Positions 14,461 to 22,193 of a stretch of DNA of 32,531 nt are shown piece after piece. The notes under the pieces are model-generated. The model was not told the DNA's origin and made no database searches. It saw nothing but the letters and a program-made list of their open reading frames with translations. This stretch comes from Candidatus Hydrogenedentota bacterium (lineage in GTDB: Bacteria; Hydrogenedentota; Hydrogenedentia; Hydrogenedentales; JAGMZX01). The DNA lies in assembly GCA_029556545.1 (NCBI GenBank), contig JAKQEQ010000125.1, forward strand, positions 1 through 32,531, given 5' to 3'. Each line of letters opens with the position of its first letter. Position 1 is the stretch's first letter. Made by a program: the position numbers and the translations under genes.

Positions 14461-15519
14461 CGTCATGTGCCCGGACCGAGCGGGCAGGTGCGCGAGGACG
14501 GCTTCGATGACGGATTCGACGTCGATGCGGGTCATGCAGCGGTGGTCGGTGTTGCAGGTGGGTTTCTGGCAGGGGCCGCAGTCGACTTCGACGCGGAGGA
14601 CGCAGCCGCGTTCCCAGGGGCTTTCGGTGTATCGGGGCGAGGTGGGGCCCATGATGCAGACGACGGGCTTCTTTAAGGCCACAGCGACGTGGCGGGGGCC
14701 GGTATCGTTGCAGAGGAGCAGATCGGCTTGCGAGATCAGGGCCTTCAGCAGGGCGACGCCCGAAGCGCGGAAGGGGCCGTCGATGATGGGCGCACAGGTC
14801 TGTTTCGTGAGGGCCGCGCGCACGTCGGCCTCGTCCGGGCCGGTGAGGACGAGGAAGCGCGCGCCGACCTCGGCGGCGAGGCGGTTCATGACTTCGGCGT
14901 AGCATTCGACGGGCCAGCGCTTGCTCGGGCCGAAGGCGGCGCCGGGGGCGACGCCGATGACGGGGGCGGCGTCGCCGAGGGCCAGCCGGACTTCCGCGAC
15001 AGCGTCAGGGTCGGCGTGGAGTTCGAGTCCGGCATCGTTGTCTTGGCATCCGAGCGGTTCGAGGAGATCCAGGTATTCGCGGGCCATGTAGACGGGGGTG
15101 ATGTGTCCGTCCTCGCAATAGGGCGGGACAGGGTGCGTGAGCAGGGGGGTGCGCCCGCCGCGGGCGTAGCCGAGGCGGAGTTGCGCGCCTGCAAGCCGCG
15201 CGAGGAGCGCTGCGCGGAACGAGTGGGGGAAGATAACGGCGAGGTCGCGCGCATGGGGACGCAGCGCGCGGGCGAGCCGTGTCATTTCGTGGAGGGCGGG
15301 CCGCGGAGGCATCGTGACGCAGCGGGTGACGTGGGGGAGACCGTCGAGCAGGTCGCACACGGCGCGGCGGGCGGCCACGGTGATCTCGGCATCGGGAAAA
15401 CGGCGGCGCAACGCGCGCAGGGCCGGGGTACACATTGCGGCGTCGCCGAGCCAGTTGGGCGCGAGGACCAGGATTCGGGTGATTGCGGCGGGGCCGTCGC
15501 TGGTGGAAGTGCGTCTCAT
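14458..15519 (-). CDS. waaF: LPS heptosyltransferase II-like glycosyltransferase (GT9)
   Basis: Adds heptose to the LPS inner core from ADP-heptose at the cytoplasmic face of the inner membrane. The 353-residue GT-B protein has the N-terminal hallmark RILVLAPNWLGDAAMCTPALRAL. It also has the central HxTPVYMAREYLDLLEPLG region, the second-domain start VIGVAPGAAFGPSKRWPVE, and the nucleotide-sugar site DLLLCNDTGPRHVAVAL-KKPVVCIMGPTSPRYTE. A Cys-rich end, CGPCQKPTCNTDHRCM, is common in WaaF-like proteins. It starts 18 bp after the small membrane protein gene. The sugar donor is assigned by family; other ADP-heptose-using or related transferases are possible. Confidence 0.9.
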   Translation of the reverse strand: MRRTSTSDGPAAITRILVLAPNWLGDAAMCTPALRALRRRFPDAEITVAARRAVCDLLDGLPHVTRCVTMPPRPALHEMTRLARALRPHARDLAVIFPHSFRAALLARLAGAQLRLGYARGGRTPLLTHPVPPYCEDGHITPVYMAREYLDLLEPLGCQDNDAGLELHADPDAVAEVRLALGDAAPVIGVAPGAAFGPSKRWPVECYAEVMNRLAAEVGARFLVLTGPDEADVRAALTKQTCAPIIDGPFRASGVALLKALISQADLLLCNDTGPRHVAVALKKPVVCIMGPTSPRYTESPWERGCVLRVEVDCGPCQKPTCNTDHRCMTRIDVESVIEAVLAHLPARSGHMT

Positions 15520-15537
15520 GGGGCCGCGCGCCTCGAT

Positions 15538-15882
15538 CTAACGTTTTCGTTCGCGGATGCGGCGGCTGAGCGCGTCCGTGAACGATTTTTCGCCGAGGGT
15601 TTCGCGGAAGGAGTCGCGCTCGTCGCGGAGGCGTCTGCGCGCGATCTCGAAGAGGTCCATGACGGCGCGCACGAGCAGTACGCCGAAGAAGAGGAAGAGC
15701 AGCGAGAGTACAAGGGCGAACCGCCTGGGATTATCGAGGGAAAACGCCATTTGCAGGCCGAGGAGCATGACGATCGGCACGGCGAGCAGGAGATAGAAAC
15801 TTAGAGGACGCCAACGGCGCGATTGCCGGGTCTCCCGCGCTTCCTCCGCACAGGTTTCTTCCTGATCTTCGGGGTCGGGCAT
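15538..15882 (-). CDS. Small two-helix membrane protein
   Basis: A 114-residue protein of unknown function. An acidic N-terminus (PDPEDQEETCAEEARE) is followed by two hydrophobic segments, FYLLLAVPIVMLLGLQMAF and RFALVLSLLFLFFGVLLV, and a charged helical tail rich in Arg, Glu and Asp. The ATG at 15882 lies 14 bp after the FmdB-like stop, and waaF begins 18 bp downstream, so the three are probably cotranscribed. A longer open frame upstream overlaps fmdB and is rejected as the start. No family motif is recognised. Confidence 0.65.
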   Translation of the reverse strand: MPDPEDQEETCAEEARETRQSRRWRPLSFYLLLAVPIVMLLGLQMAFSLDNPRRFALVLSLLFLFFGVLLVRAVMDLFEIARRRLRDERDSFRETLGEKSFTDALSRRIRERKR

Positions 15883-15896
15883 GCGGTGTTCCGTGG

Positions 15897-16118
15897 TTAT
15901 TCCATGCAGCAGCCGCCCATGGGGCAACTCGAAGCGGCGGCGCAGGCACCCGAGGCGCACGCGGGCTCGGCGGGGGCGGCGCTGATGGCGGCAAAGCGGC
16001 TTGCCTGTTTTTCCAGGGCCTTCGAGCCGCATTCGGGACAGGCGGGGCGCTGATCGCCGCGGACCAGAATTTCGTGCTGCGCGCCGCAGGCGGCGCATTG
16101 ATAGCTGAACAGGGGCAT
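15897..16118 (-). CDS. FmdB-family zinc-ribbon protein
   Basis: A 73-residue putative regulatory zinc ribbon. It begins MPLFSYQCAACG with a second pair CPECG, giving two CxxC knuckles separated by about 20 residues, the FmdB/CxxC-CxxC-SSSS pattern. The C-terminal tail is Ala/Ser/Cys-rich and ends with three more cysteines (CPMGGCCM). The ATG at 16118 is preceded by GAGGA eight bases upstream. The longer in-frame extension to 16151 has no such site. The family is linked by name to formamidase regulation, but its real role is mostly unknown. It heads the small operon that continues to waaF. Confidence 0.85.
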   Translation of the reverse strand: MPLFSYQCAACGAQHEILVRGDQRPACPECGSKALEKQASRFAAISAAPAEPACASGACAAASSCPMGGCCME

Positions 16119-16157
16119 GGCGCATTCCTCGAATGACAAGACGCACGTCACAGCGGG

Positions 16158-16186
16158 ATCATAACAGGCGGGCCGGACGAAAGAAA
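16158..16186 (-). promoter_or_regulatory. Possible promoter ahead of the fmdB-like gene
   Basis: Minus-strand TATGAT (16158-16163) and TTTCTT (16181-16186) are 17 bp apart in the 73-bp gap between the two genes. Confidence 0.35.
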
Positions 16187-16191
16187 GCCGG

Positions 16192-17502
16192 TCACCATGC
16201 CTTTCCGGTTACGGGCGGGAGGTCGTGGGCGGCGTCGCGCATGGCGTGGAGGTACTCGGCGAGGGCGCGGTGCATCCAGGCGAGGCCCCAACGAGGGCAC
16301 ACGAGGCGCGAGGTGTAGCGGCGGTAACGGCGGTAATAGGGTGCGCCAGTCTCGGGGTCTCGGAGGTACCAGTAGGCCCAGCGCAGCGCCATGGTGGCTT
16401 GTTGGAGGGCGCTCTTGCGGCGGGCGGCGAACGCGGAGGTGCATAGGACGGCCTCGGCGCAGGCGTGGATGTCCACGGGATAGCGCCCGTAGTCGTTGAC
16501 GGGCATGCCGTAGGGCCCCCAGAGATTTTCGAGATAGTAGCGAAAGCCGCGGGACAGGGCGGCGTCGACGTCCTCGTCGGGGAAGACTTCGTGGATCGCG
16601 AGCAGGGAGCGGAGCACGAAGCCGGTGTGATGGTGGTCGATCATACGCAGGTTCGCCGCGTCATAGGGTTCGTTTTCCGAAAACTCGCCGTAATGCCACG
16701 CGCCGTCCTCGCGTTGCCGCGGGAGAGAAAAACGCAGCGCGGCTTCCGCCGCTTCGCGGAGGGCGTCTTCGCGCGTGACGGCCCAGAGACGGAATAAGTG
16801 CTGCGCGGCCAGAAGGTTGGCGTTGTGGACGCGGCGGTGGTCTCCGACGGCGTAACCGAAGCAGAAGGCGCCGTCGGTATGACGCAGGCGGGGGAGGTCT
16901 TCGAGGATGAACGCGGCGACGGAGCGCGCGGCCTCGATGTAACGGGCGTCTCCGGTCAGGGCGTGCGCGCGGAGCAGGGCCTCTCCGGCAATCGCGCTGA
17001 CGACGAGCACGGGCGTGCCCGCGGGGGTGTCGAGTCCCTTCGCGTAGACGCGAAAGGGATAGCCCCAACATAGCCCGGAATGGCCTTGGGCGGCGTGGCG
17101 TTCGAGCCACGCGACGTGGGTCTTGGCGTGTTCGAGGTATTCTTCGTCGCGCGTGATCTCGAATAGTCGCATGCGGCCAAGCGCGAGGAGCGCGTGTGCC
17201 TTCGGGTTCTCGGTCTTGGGCACGCGGAGCAAGCGGCGGAGCGCATTGGGGAACAGGTCGCACAGGGCGGTGGTCGCGCGGCGCGGCAGGCGATAGGGTT
17301 GAGCGGCGCGTATCCAGGGGTGTTGTTTGATATCGAAGGGGTCGTGGCCGATCAGGCCGTTCGCGTGGACCCAGGCTTCGAGATCGCAGAGCCAGTCCTG
17401 TGCGATGGCGACGTCCGGCTGATTCGAGGGCGGCATCCCGCGCGGCGCCTTCGCGTAGTGGGGGACAGGCAGGGGGGCGGTATGTTGATCCGTGGCGATC
17501 AT
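16192..17502 (-). CDS. VpsJ-like alpha/alpha-toroid polysaccharide-cluster protein
   Basis: A 436-residue protein built of repeated helical hairpins typical of six-hairpin glycosidase or epimerase folds. Segments such as AHALLALGRMRLFEITRDEEYLEHA, YIEAARSVAAFIL and ALREAAEAALRFSLPRQREDGAWHYG alternate with loops. Aromatic and acidic residues in the loops (CWGYPF, GAWHYGE, DNRRVHN-like, DHHHTGFVLRSLL, WGPYGMPVNDYGRYPVDIHACAEAV) suggest a carbohydrate cleft. Similar proteins are annotated VpsJ in exopolysaccharide clusters. The enzymatic reaction is unknown. The ATG at 17502 has GGGAG five bases upstream. It follows the glycosyltransferase gene after a 136-bp gap containing a 9-bp repeat, so cotranscription is likely but uncertain. 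Confidence 0.65.
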   Translation of the reverse strand: MIATDQHTAPLPVPHYAKAPRGMPPSNQPDVAIAQDWLCDLEAWVHANGLIGHDPFDIKQHPWIRAAQPYRLPRRATTALCDLFPNALRRLLRVPKTENPKAHALLALGRMRLFEITRDEEYLEHAKTHVAWLERHAAQGHSGLCWGYPFRVYAKGLDTPAGTPVLVVSAIAGEALLRAHALTGDARYIEAARSVAAFILEDLPRLRHTDGAFCFGYAVGDHRRVHNANLLAAQHLFRLWAVTREDALREAAEAALRFSLPRQREDGAWHYGEFSENEPYDAANLRMIDHHHTGFVLRSLLAIHEVFPDEDVDAALSRGFRYYLENLWGPYGMPVNDYGRYPVDIHACAEAVLCTSAFAARRKSALQQATMALRWAYWYLRDPETGAPYYRRYRRYTSRLVCPRWGLAWMHRALAEYLHAMRDAAHDLPPVTGKAW

Positions 17503-17582
17503 AAGTCTCCCAGGGCATTGTTGGTGGTTGCGCTAATGGTGTTTCGAGTCTGAGGGCGACGCGAGCGGCCGATGGGGGCCGC

Positions 17583-17624
17583 ATGGACGCAATGGACGGT
17601 ATGGACGAGATGGACGGAATGGAC
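17583..17624. repeat. Five ATGGAC units with a 9-bp period
   Basis: ATGGAC occurs at 17583, 17592, 17601, 17610 and 17619. The unit and period are the same as at 4768-4792. It sits between the glycosyltransferase stop and the next start. Confidence 0.9.
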
Positions 17625-17638
17625 AAGGTATTGCGAGG

Positions 17639-18784
17639 TCATTCTCGGTCTCGCGGTTGCTGTGGGGCGGCGACGGCCGATTTGCCCGGTCCGCTCGCGG
17701 CGACCTGGTCGATCATCGCCTTGAATTTCGGGTAATTCGCTTCATGGGAATAGCATTCCTGCATGCGGATGCGGGCGGCGCGGCCCATGCGCTCGCGGAG
17801 CGCGGCGTCCTTAATCAGCATCTCCAGTTTCTCGAGCCATTGTTGGGGCGTTTCGGCGAGGAATCCGGTGACGCCGTCCTCGATGACTTCCGCGTTCATA
17901 CCGACGGGCGAAATGACGCAGGGTGTGCCGACGGCCATGTACTGCATGGCCTTATACGCGCATTTGCCGCGCGCGCGGGGGCTGTCGACGAGGGGCATGA
18001 GCCCGATGTCCGCTTCCTGGAGATATTCGATTTCGCGATCGAGGGTCCAGTGATGGTTGACGACGCGGACGCCTTCGAGGCGATAGGGTTTTCCGGTGGC
18101 GACGGAGAGCACGATGTCGTGGCGTCGGGCCAGATCGCGCAGGGTGTCCTGGATGGCCTCGAAGTAGCCGAGGTTCGTGTGGAGACCAGTCCAGCCGAGG
18201 ACGACGGGCCGCTTGTCGGGGGGCGGGTACCGCTTTTGCGTGTGGCGGTCCATGTCGACGCAGGTGGGGATAATTGTGAGGTTGGGCTGTTTCGGTGCGA
18301 CTTTCTTGTGGAGATATTGGTTTCCGACGACGCCGTGGGCGCACATGGCGCACATCTTCCAAATCCATTGGTGGTCCATGAAGCGCTCGAAGAAGGAATC
18401 GACGTAGGCGGGCGGTTCCCAGACGGCGTCGTCGATATCGAAGACCATGCGTGGGTTGAGCAGGTGAGTCAATCGTTCGAGGAAGGGCGGCCCATACGGG
18501 AGGAGCGGTCCGCGGAAGAACACGACGTCCGCGCCGATCACGTGGCGCAACTGGGCCGCGCGCCTGGCGAGCACAAGCAGGAAATACAGGGCTTTCGCGA
18601 GGGGTCCCCGGTTCTCGTAGAGGCTGCGCCACAGGGCGAGCGACGAGGTAAGACATACGGTGCAGTCGTATCCGTCCGCGCGCAGCATCTCGGCGAACGT
18701 GATGACGCGGTAGCGAATCGCGGCGATGCGCTCGGTCTCGTTTCCGAACAAGATGACGCGCGGACGGTTTGAACCGAATGTCAT
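17639..18784 (-). CDS. GT-B glycosyltransferase (group 1 / GT4-like)
   Basis: Likely adds a sugar to a lipid-linked glycan on the cytoplasmic side of the inner membrane. The protein of about 381 residues has an N-terminal domain with FRGPLLPYGPPFLERL and FDIDDAVWEPPAY. The second domain has VVLGWTGLHTNLGYFEAI and the nucleotide-sugar-binding E-x7-E-like region ARGKCAYKAMQYMAVGTPCVISPVG followed by VIEDGVTGFL, typical of GT4. The ATG at 18784 has GGAGAAG directly upstream. Earlier ATGs at 18808 and 18814 would overlap the previous gene by up to 17 bp. It directly follows the sugar-phosphate transferase gene, which supports a role in envelope glycan assembly. The donor and acceptor sugars are unknown. 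Confidence 0.85.
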   Translation of the reverse strand: MTFGSNRPRVILFGNETERIAAIRYRVITFAEMLRADGYDCTVCLTSSLALWRSLYENRGPLAKALYFLLVLARRAAQLRHVIGADVVFFRGPLLPYGPPFLERLTHLLNPRMVFDIDDAVWEPPAYVDSFFERFMDHQWIWKMCAMCAHGVVGNQYLHKKVAPKQPNLTIIPTCVDMDRHTQKRYPPPDKRPVVLGWTGLHTNLGYFEAIQDTLRDLARRHDIVLSVATGKPYRLEGVRVVNHHWTLDREIEYLQEADIGLMPLVDSPRARGKCAYKAMQYMAVGTPCVISPVGMNAEVIEDGVTGFLAETPQQWLEKLEMLIKDAALRERMGRAARIRMQECYSHEANYPKFKAMIDQVAASGPGKSAVAAPQQPRDRE

Positions 18785-18797
18785 TATCTTCTCCGCA

Positions 18798-19898
18798 TCA
18801 CTCGACATCTGCATTTGATTCCGGGGGGGCGGCGCGTCCGCCGTTTCGGGCGAAGCCTTCGATGAAGCGCAGGACGACGACGCAGAAGGCGATGGCCATG
18901 GCAGCGAGCACGAGGATGAGGAATCCGTAGGCGCCGGGGACGCCGGAGAGGATGAAGGCGAGGAGTCCCATGCAGGCGGAGAGGTAGTAGAGGGAGAGCA
19001 CGACCTGGCGCTGGCTCAGGCCGAGGTCGAGGAGGCGGTGGTGGAGATGGTCGCGGTCGGGCATGAAAAACTGTCCCTGGCGGGCACGGAGGAGCCTGCG
19101 GTAGAAGCTGAGGAGCGTGTCGAGAATAGGGACGGTGAGTACGACCATGGGCACGGCCAGGGCGACGACGGCGACGCCTTTTTGCCGCTCGATCAGGGTA
19201 GATGCGCCGAGGACGAATCCGAGGAAGAGGGCGCCGGCGTCGCCCATGAAGATGGATGCGGGATGGAAGTTGTAGCAGAGGAAGGCGAGCGTACAGCCCA
19301 TAAGATAGGCCATCATGATGCAGGAGGTGGTCTGGCCGCGGGTGAAGCCGATGGCGAATATGGCGGCTGCGCAGACGAAGACGAGGCCGGCGGCGAGTCC
19401 GTCGAGTCCGTCGGAGAAGTTGACGGCATTGACGACGCCGGCGATCCAGAGGGGGGAGAGGATCAGTGCGAGCCAGCCGACGTGGATTGTGCCGCCGAAG
19501 GGATGGGCGATTTCGGTGGCGCGGAAGCCGCCCCAGAAATAGAGGAGGATGAAGAGGCCGAGTTCGAGTAGCAGCTTGCGCGAACTGGACATGTTCGCGA
19601 CGTCGTCATAGAGTCCCATGAGGACAATGAGGGTGCCGACTAGGCACATGGGAAAGAAGGACGCCTGACTGTACTGGGGATAGAACGCCTCGATGAAGAG
19701 AATGGTTCCGAGAAACGCGAGGTAGAAGGGCACGCCGCCGAGATAAGGGATGACGCGGCGGTGGACCTTGCGCGCCTCGCTGGGGCGGTCGACCACGTCG
19801 AGTCTCCGGGCGAGCCATCGAAAAGCGGGCACCAAGACGAAGGTGACGAGAAACGCTCCCGCGGCGACGAGCAGATAGAGCGTCCAAGGTTGCTTCAT
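18798..19898 (-). CDS. Undecaprenyl-phosphate sugar-1-phosphate transferase (WecA/TagO/MraY superfamily)
   Basis: Starts lipid-linked glycan synthesis by moving a HexNAc-1-phosphate from UDP-sugar to undecaprenyl phosphate in the inner membrane. The 366-residue protein has about ten or eleven membrane helices and the family's catalytic motifs: DD at residues 98-99 in MGLYDDVAN, NFSDGLDG (160-167), NFHPASIFMGD (210-220), and the cytoplasmic histidine motif DRDHLHHRLLDLG. The last is typical of WecA/TagO rather than MraY. The ATG at 19898 overlaps the upstream stop as ATGA, so an upstream in-frame GTG is less likely. It presumably supplies the first sugar for the glycan built by the downstream glycosyltransferases. 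Confidence 0.92.
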   Translation of the reverse strand: MKQPWTLYLLVAAGAFLVTFVLVPAFRWLARRLDVVDRPSEARKVHRRVIPYLGGVPFYLAFLGTILFIEAFYPQYSQASFFPMCLVGTLIVLMGLYDDVANMSSSRKLLLELGLFILLYFWGGFRATEIAHPFGGTIHVGWLALILSPLWIAGVVNAVNFSDGLDGLAAGLVFVCAAAIFAIGFTRGQTTSCIMMAYLMGCTLAFLCYNFHPASIFMGDAGALFLGFVLGASTLIERQKGVAVVALAVPMVVLTVPILDTLLSFYRRLLRARQGQFFMPDRDHLHHRLLDLGLSQRQVVLSLYYLSACMGLLAFILSGVPGAYGFLILVLAAMAIAFCVVVLRFIEGFARNGGRAAPPESNADVE

Positions 19899-20953
19899 GA
19901 CGCCGCTCCCCACGGTCGCAGCACGCCACAGGCGACAGGATGGCCGTCGCAGGTCTCGAATCGTTCCGGCGCCCAGGCCTGCAACGCCGAGCTGCGGGGC
20001 GCGCCCTTCACGCCAATCGCGGCGAGGCTATGGCGGAGTCCCACAAGCGCGGGGGCGCGGTCGACGAGGGCGGCCCGTTCGAGCCCGAACCGCAGGAGTT
20101 CGATTTCGAGTTCTTCGGTCATGTTGACCGAGCCGTCGTCGAAGACTGCGAACGCGCCGATGCAGCCTTCGGGCGCGCGGTGTAACAGGCGGGCCAGACG
20201 CTGTGCCGCCGTGGCATCATCGTAAAGGTCGAAGCAATCCCAGTGCAGGACCTCGGCGGTCGCGGGGTCGAAAAGCACGACGTGGATGCCGCGTTCGCGG
20301 CGGGCGTAGTCGCGGCCGTTGACGACGATGTGGGCGGCGCGCTGGACGCCCTGACCGCCGCCGCTCTGGACGAGGATGTCCACGGGGCAGGCCACCCCCG
20401 TTTCGCCGATGATGCCGTCGGTGCGGAATTCGCCGCCTGCGATGGATAAGAGGGCGAAGTGTTCCTCGAATCCCATGTCCAATATGGCGCGTCCTGCGCC
20501 GTAAACGGCGGTGAGGTTGACGGCGAAGCGCTGTAGGGCCTCCGCCGTGACGGGCGCGACTCCGGGAGGCTTGTCTTGTTGAAGACGAGCGCGCGCGGCG
20601 TCGCGGAGCATGGCGTCGCGCCGGTCGGGGTCCACGTTTTCGAGGGCGGCGCGGAACATAACGGTCGGTTCGAGCGCGTCGTGCGCGGCGAGGTCGCCGG
20701 CTTGCGCGTAGAGGCGCAGGAGCTGCTCGTAGGGCGCGGCGCACGACGGGCGAAACGCGGCAATACCGCGTTCGAGCGCTGCGATGGCGTCCTGAACGCG
20801 GCCGTTCGCTTCGAGCCTCTGCGCGTATGCGGTGAAATTGGCGGGGTCCGTGCGGACACGATGGGCGTTCAGCGGCCAATAGGCGGCGTTGAACGCGGCG
20901 AAGCAGGCCGCGGTGACGGCCCACAGAACCACGATGCGTGTGAAAGGCGTCAT
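19895..20953 (-). CDS. Membrane-anchored protein with ILEI/PANDER-like domain
   Basis: A 352-residue protein. Residues about 5-25 form one hydrophobic helix (IVVLWAVTAACFAAFNAAYW), then a TPR-like helical stretch (NFTAYAQRLEANGRVQDAIAALERGIAAF). The second half matches the ILEI/PANDER (FAM3-type) lectin-like domain: QRAAHIVVNGRDYARRERGI, then VVLFDPATAEVLHWDCFDLYDD, IGAFAVFDDGSVNMTEELE and LVGLRHSLAAIGVKGA. That domain also occurs in bacterial polysaccharide clusters and in vertebrate glycan-modifying proteins. Here it heads the block with the polyprenyl-phosphate transferase, overlapping it by 4 bp. The ATG at 20953 is favoured because an ATG at 20989 lies within the promoter -10. The function is unknown; glycan binding is inferred. 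Confidence 0.7.
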   Translation of the reverse strand: MTPFTRIVVLWAVTAACFAAFNAAYWPLNAHRVRTDPANFTAYAQRLEANGRVQDAIAALERGIAAFRPSCAAPYEQLLRLYAQAGDLAAHDALEPTVMFRAALENVDPDRRDAMLRDAARARLQQDKPPGVAPVTAEALQRFAVNLTAVYGAGRAILDMGFEEHFALLSIAGGEFRTDGIIGETGVACPVDILVQSGGGQGVQRAAHIVVNGRDYARRERGIHVVLFDPATAEVLHWDCFDLYDDATAAQRLARLLHRAPEGCIGAFAVFDDGSVNMTEELEIELLRFGLERAALVDRAPALVGLRHSLAAIGVKGAPRSSALQAWAPERFETCDGHPVACGVLRPWGAAS

Positions 20954-20987
20954 ATAAGGTTGCCGAATAGTGTTGGTGACGCGCCTC

Positions 20988-21016
20988 ATACTAGACGTAA
21001 GCGGGCGGAGGATCAA
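20988..21016 (-). promoter_or_regulatory. Promoter of the envelope-polysaccharide operon
   Basis: Minus-strand TTGATC (21011-21016) and TAGTAT (20988-20993) are 17 bp apart, back to back with the hflK promoter. Confidence 0.6.
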
Positions 21017-21026
21017 TATTAACGAT

Positions 21027-21055
21027 TTGCGCGGGCAGGGAGCGTCGAATAAGAT
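21027..21055 (+). promoter_or_regulatory. Promoter of hflKC
   Basis: TTGCGC (21027-21032) and TAAGAT (21050-21055) are separated by 17 bp, about 45 bp ahead of the hflK start. Confidence 0.5.
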
Positions 21056-21098
21056 AGCGGTCTCGCGTGTAATAGACGCAAAAGGGAGGACCGCGCCG

Positions 21099-22193
21099 AT
21101 GAAACGGATTCCCGATCGCCCGCCGGAGTTTCGTCTTCCGCAACTGCCGCCGGAGATTCGTATCCCTCATATTCCGAAAGGCGTTCTGGCCGGCGTGTTG
21201 GCGGTGCTCGTGCTGCTATTGATCGTGGGCGGCGGGCTTGTTTACACGGTCGCGCCGGACGAGCAGGGGGTCATTCTCACGTTTGGCCGCTATTCCGGCA
21301 TCGCGAACGCCGGATTCCACTTCAAGTGGCCGTGGCCGATCCAGACGGTCGAGAAGCCGCGGGTGGCGGAGGTGAAGCGCATCGAGATCGGATTCCGGTC
21401 GCGGACGGTGGGCGACGCGATGTATTACCAGACGTTCCTTGATACGCCGGCGTTGCGGCAGGAAGCGCAAATGCTGACGGGCGACGAGAACGTGGTGGAC
21501 TGCTCGATGGCGGTGCAGTACCGGATCAAGGACGCCATCGATTATCTCTTCAATTTCCGGGCGGGCGAGGCGGAGTTGTCGTTGCGTGCGGTGGCGGAGG
21601 CGGCGGTGCGTCAGGCGGTGGGGGATCACCACATCGACGACGTGCTGACGACGGGCAAGTTCGAGGTGCAGAACGAGGTGCAGACCAAGATGCAGGAACT
21701 GGCCGACAAGTATGGGCTCGGCGTCACGGTGCTCGCCGTGCAGTTGCAGGACGTGCAGCCGCCGGACGAGGTGGCGCCGGCGTTCCGCGACGTGGCCACG
21801 GCCCGGGAGGAACGGGAGCGCATGATCAACGAGGCGCAGGCTTACGAGCGGGAGCAAATCCCGCGCGCGGAGGGCGAGGTGGCGCGTATTAAACAGGAGG
21901 CGGAGGCGTATCGACAGACGCGGGTCGCGGAGGCGAAAGGGCAGGTGGCGCGTTTCCTCGCCATCGCCGGGCAATACAAGGCGTCGCCCGAGGTGACGCG
22001 GCTTCGCCTGTACCTCGACGCGATGGCGGCGTTGATCGCGAAGGCGCGGTTGACGGTGATCGACGAGGCCACGGGACTGGATAACCTGCGGCTGCTCGAG
22101 GGAGGCGACTTGCCTCCGCCGCCGGCGGCGACGCAGGACAGCCCGGCCGCGGGCGCCGCCGCGGCCACAACGCACCGGAGGGTCGCGCGATGA
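21099..22193 (+). CDS. hflK: HflK, SPFH-domain membrane protein
   Basis: Forms with HflC the large inner-membrane complex that surrounds and modulates the FtsH protease. The 364-residue protein has a proline-rich cytoplasmic start (PPEFRLPQLPPEIRIP) and one membrane helix at about residues 31-51. The SPFH domain follows (VAPDEQGVILTFGRYSG, WPIQTVEKPRVAEVKRIEIGFR, LTGDENVVDCSMAVQYRI), then the long helix with AREERERMINEAQAYEREQIPRAEGEVARI. The C-terminus is Pro/Ala-rich. The ATG at 21099 has GGGAGGA upstream. The stop overlaps hflC by 4 bp. No ftsH is seen in the window. Confidence 0.94.
   Translation: MKRIPDRPPEFRLPQLPPEIRIPHIPKGVLAGVLAVLVLLLIVGGGLVYTVAPDEQGVILTFGRYSGIANAGFHFKWPWPIQTVEKPRVAEVKRIEIGFRSRTVGDAMYYQTFLDTPALRQEAQMLTGDENVVDCSMAVQYRIKDAIDYLFNFRAGEAELSLRAVAEAAVRQAVGDHHIDDVLTTGKFEVQNEVQTKMQELADKYGLGVTVLAVQLQDVQPPDEVAPAFRDVATAREERERMINEAQAYEREQIPRAEGEVARIKQEAEAYRQTRVAEAKGQVARFLAIAGQYKASPEVTRLRLYLDAMAALIAKARLTVIDEATGLDNLRLLEGGDLPPPPAATQDSPAAGAAAATTHRRVAR

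Noticed and set aside
15883-16146. Long minus-strand extension upstream of the small membrane protein
   Set aside because: It overlaps the FmdB-like zinc-ribbon gene in another frame and is Arg/Pro-rich shadow sequence.
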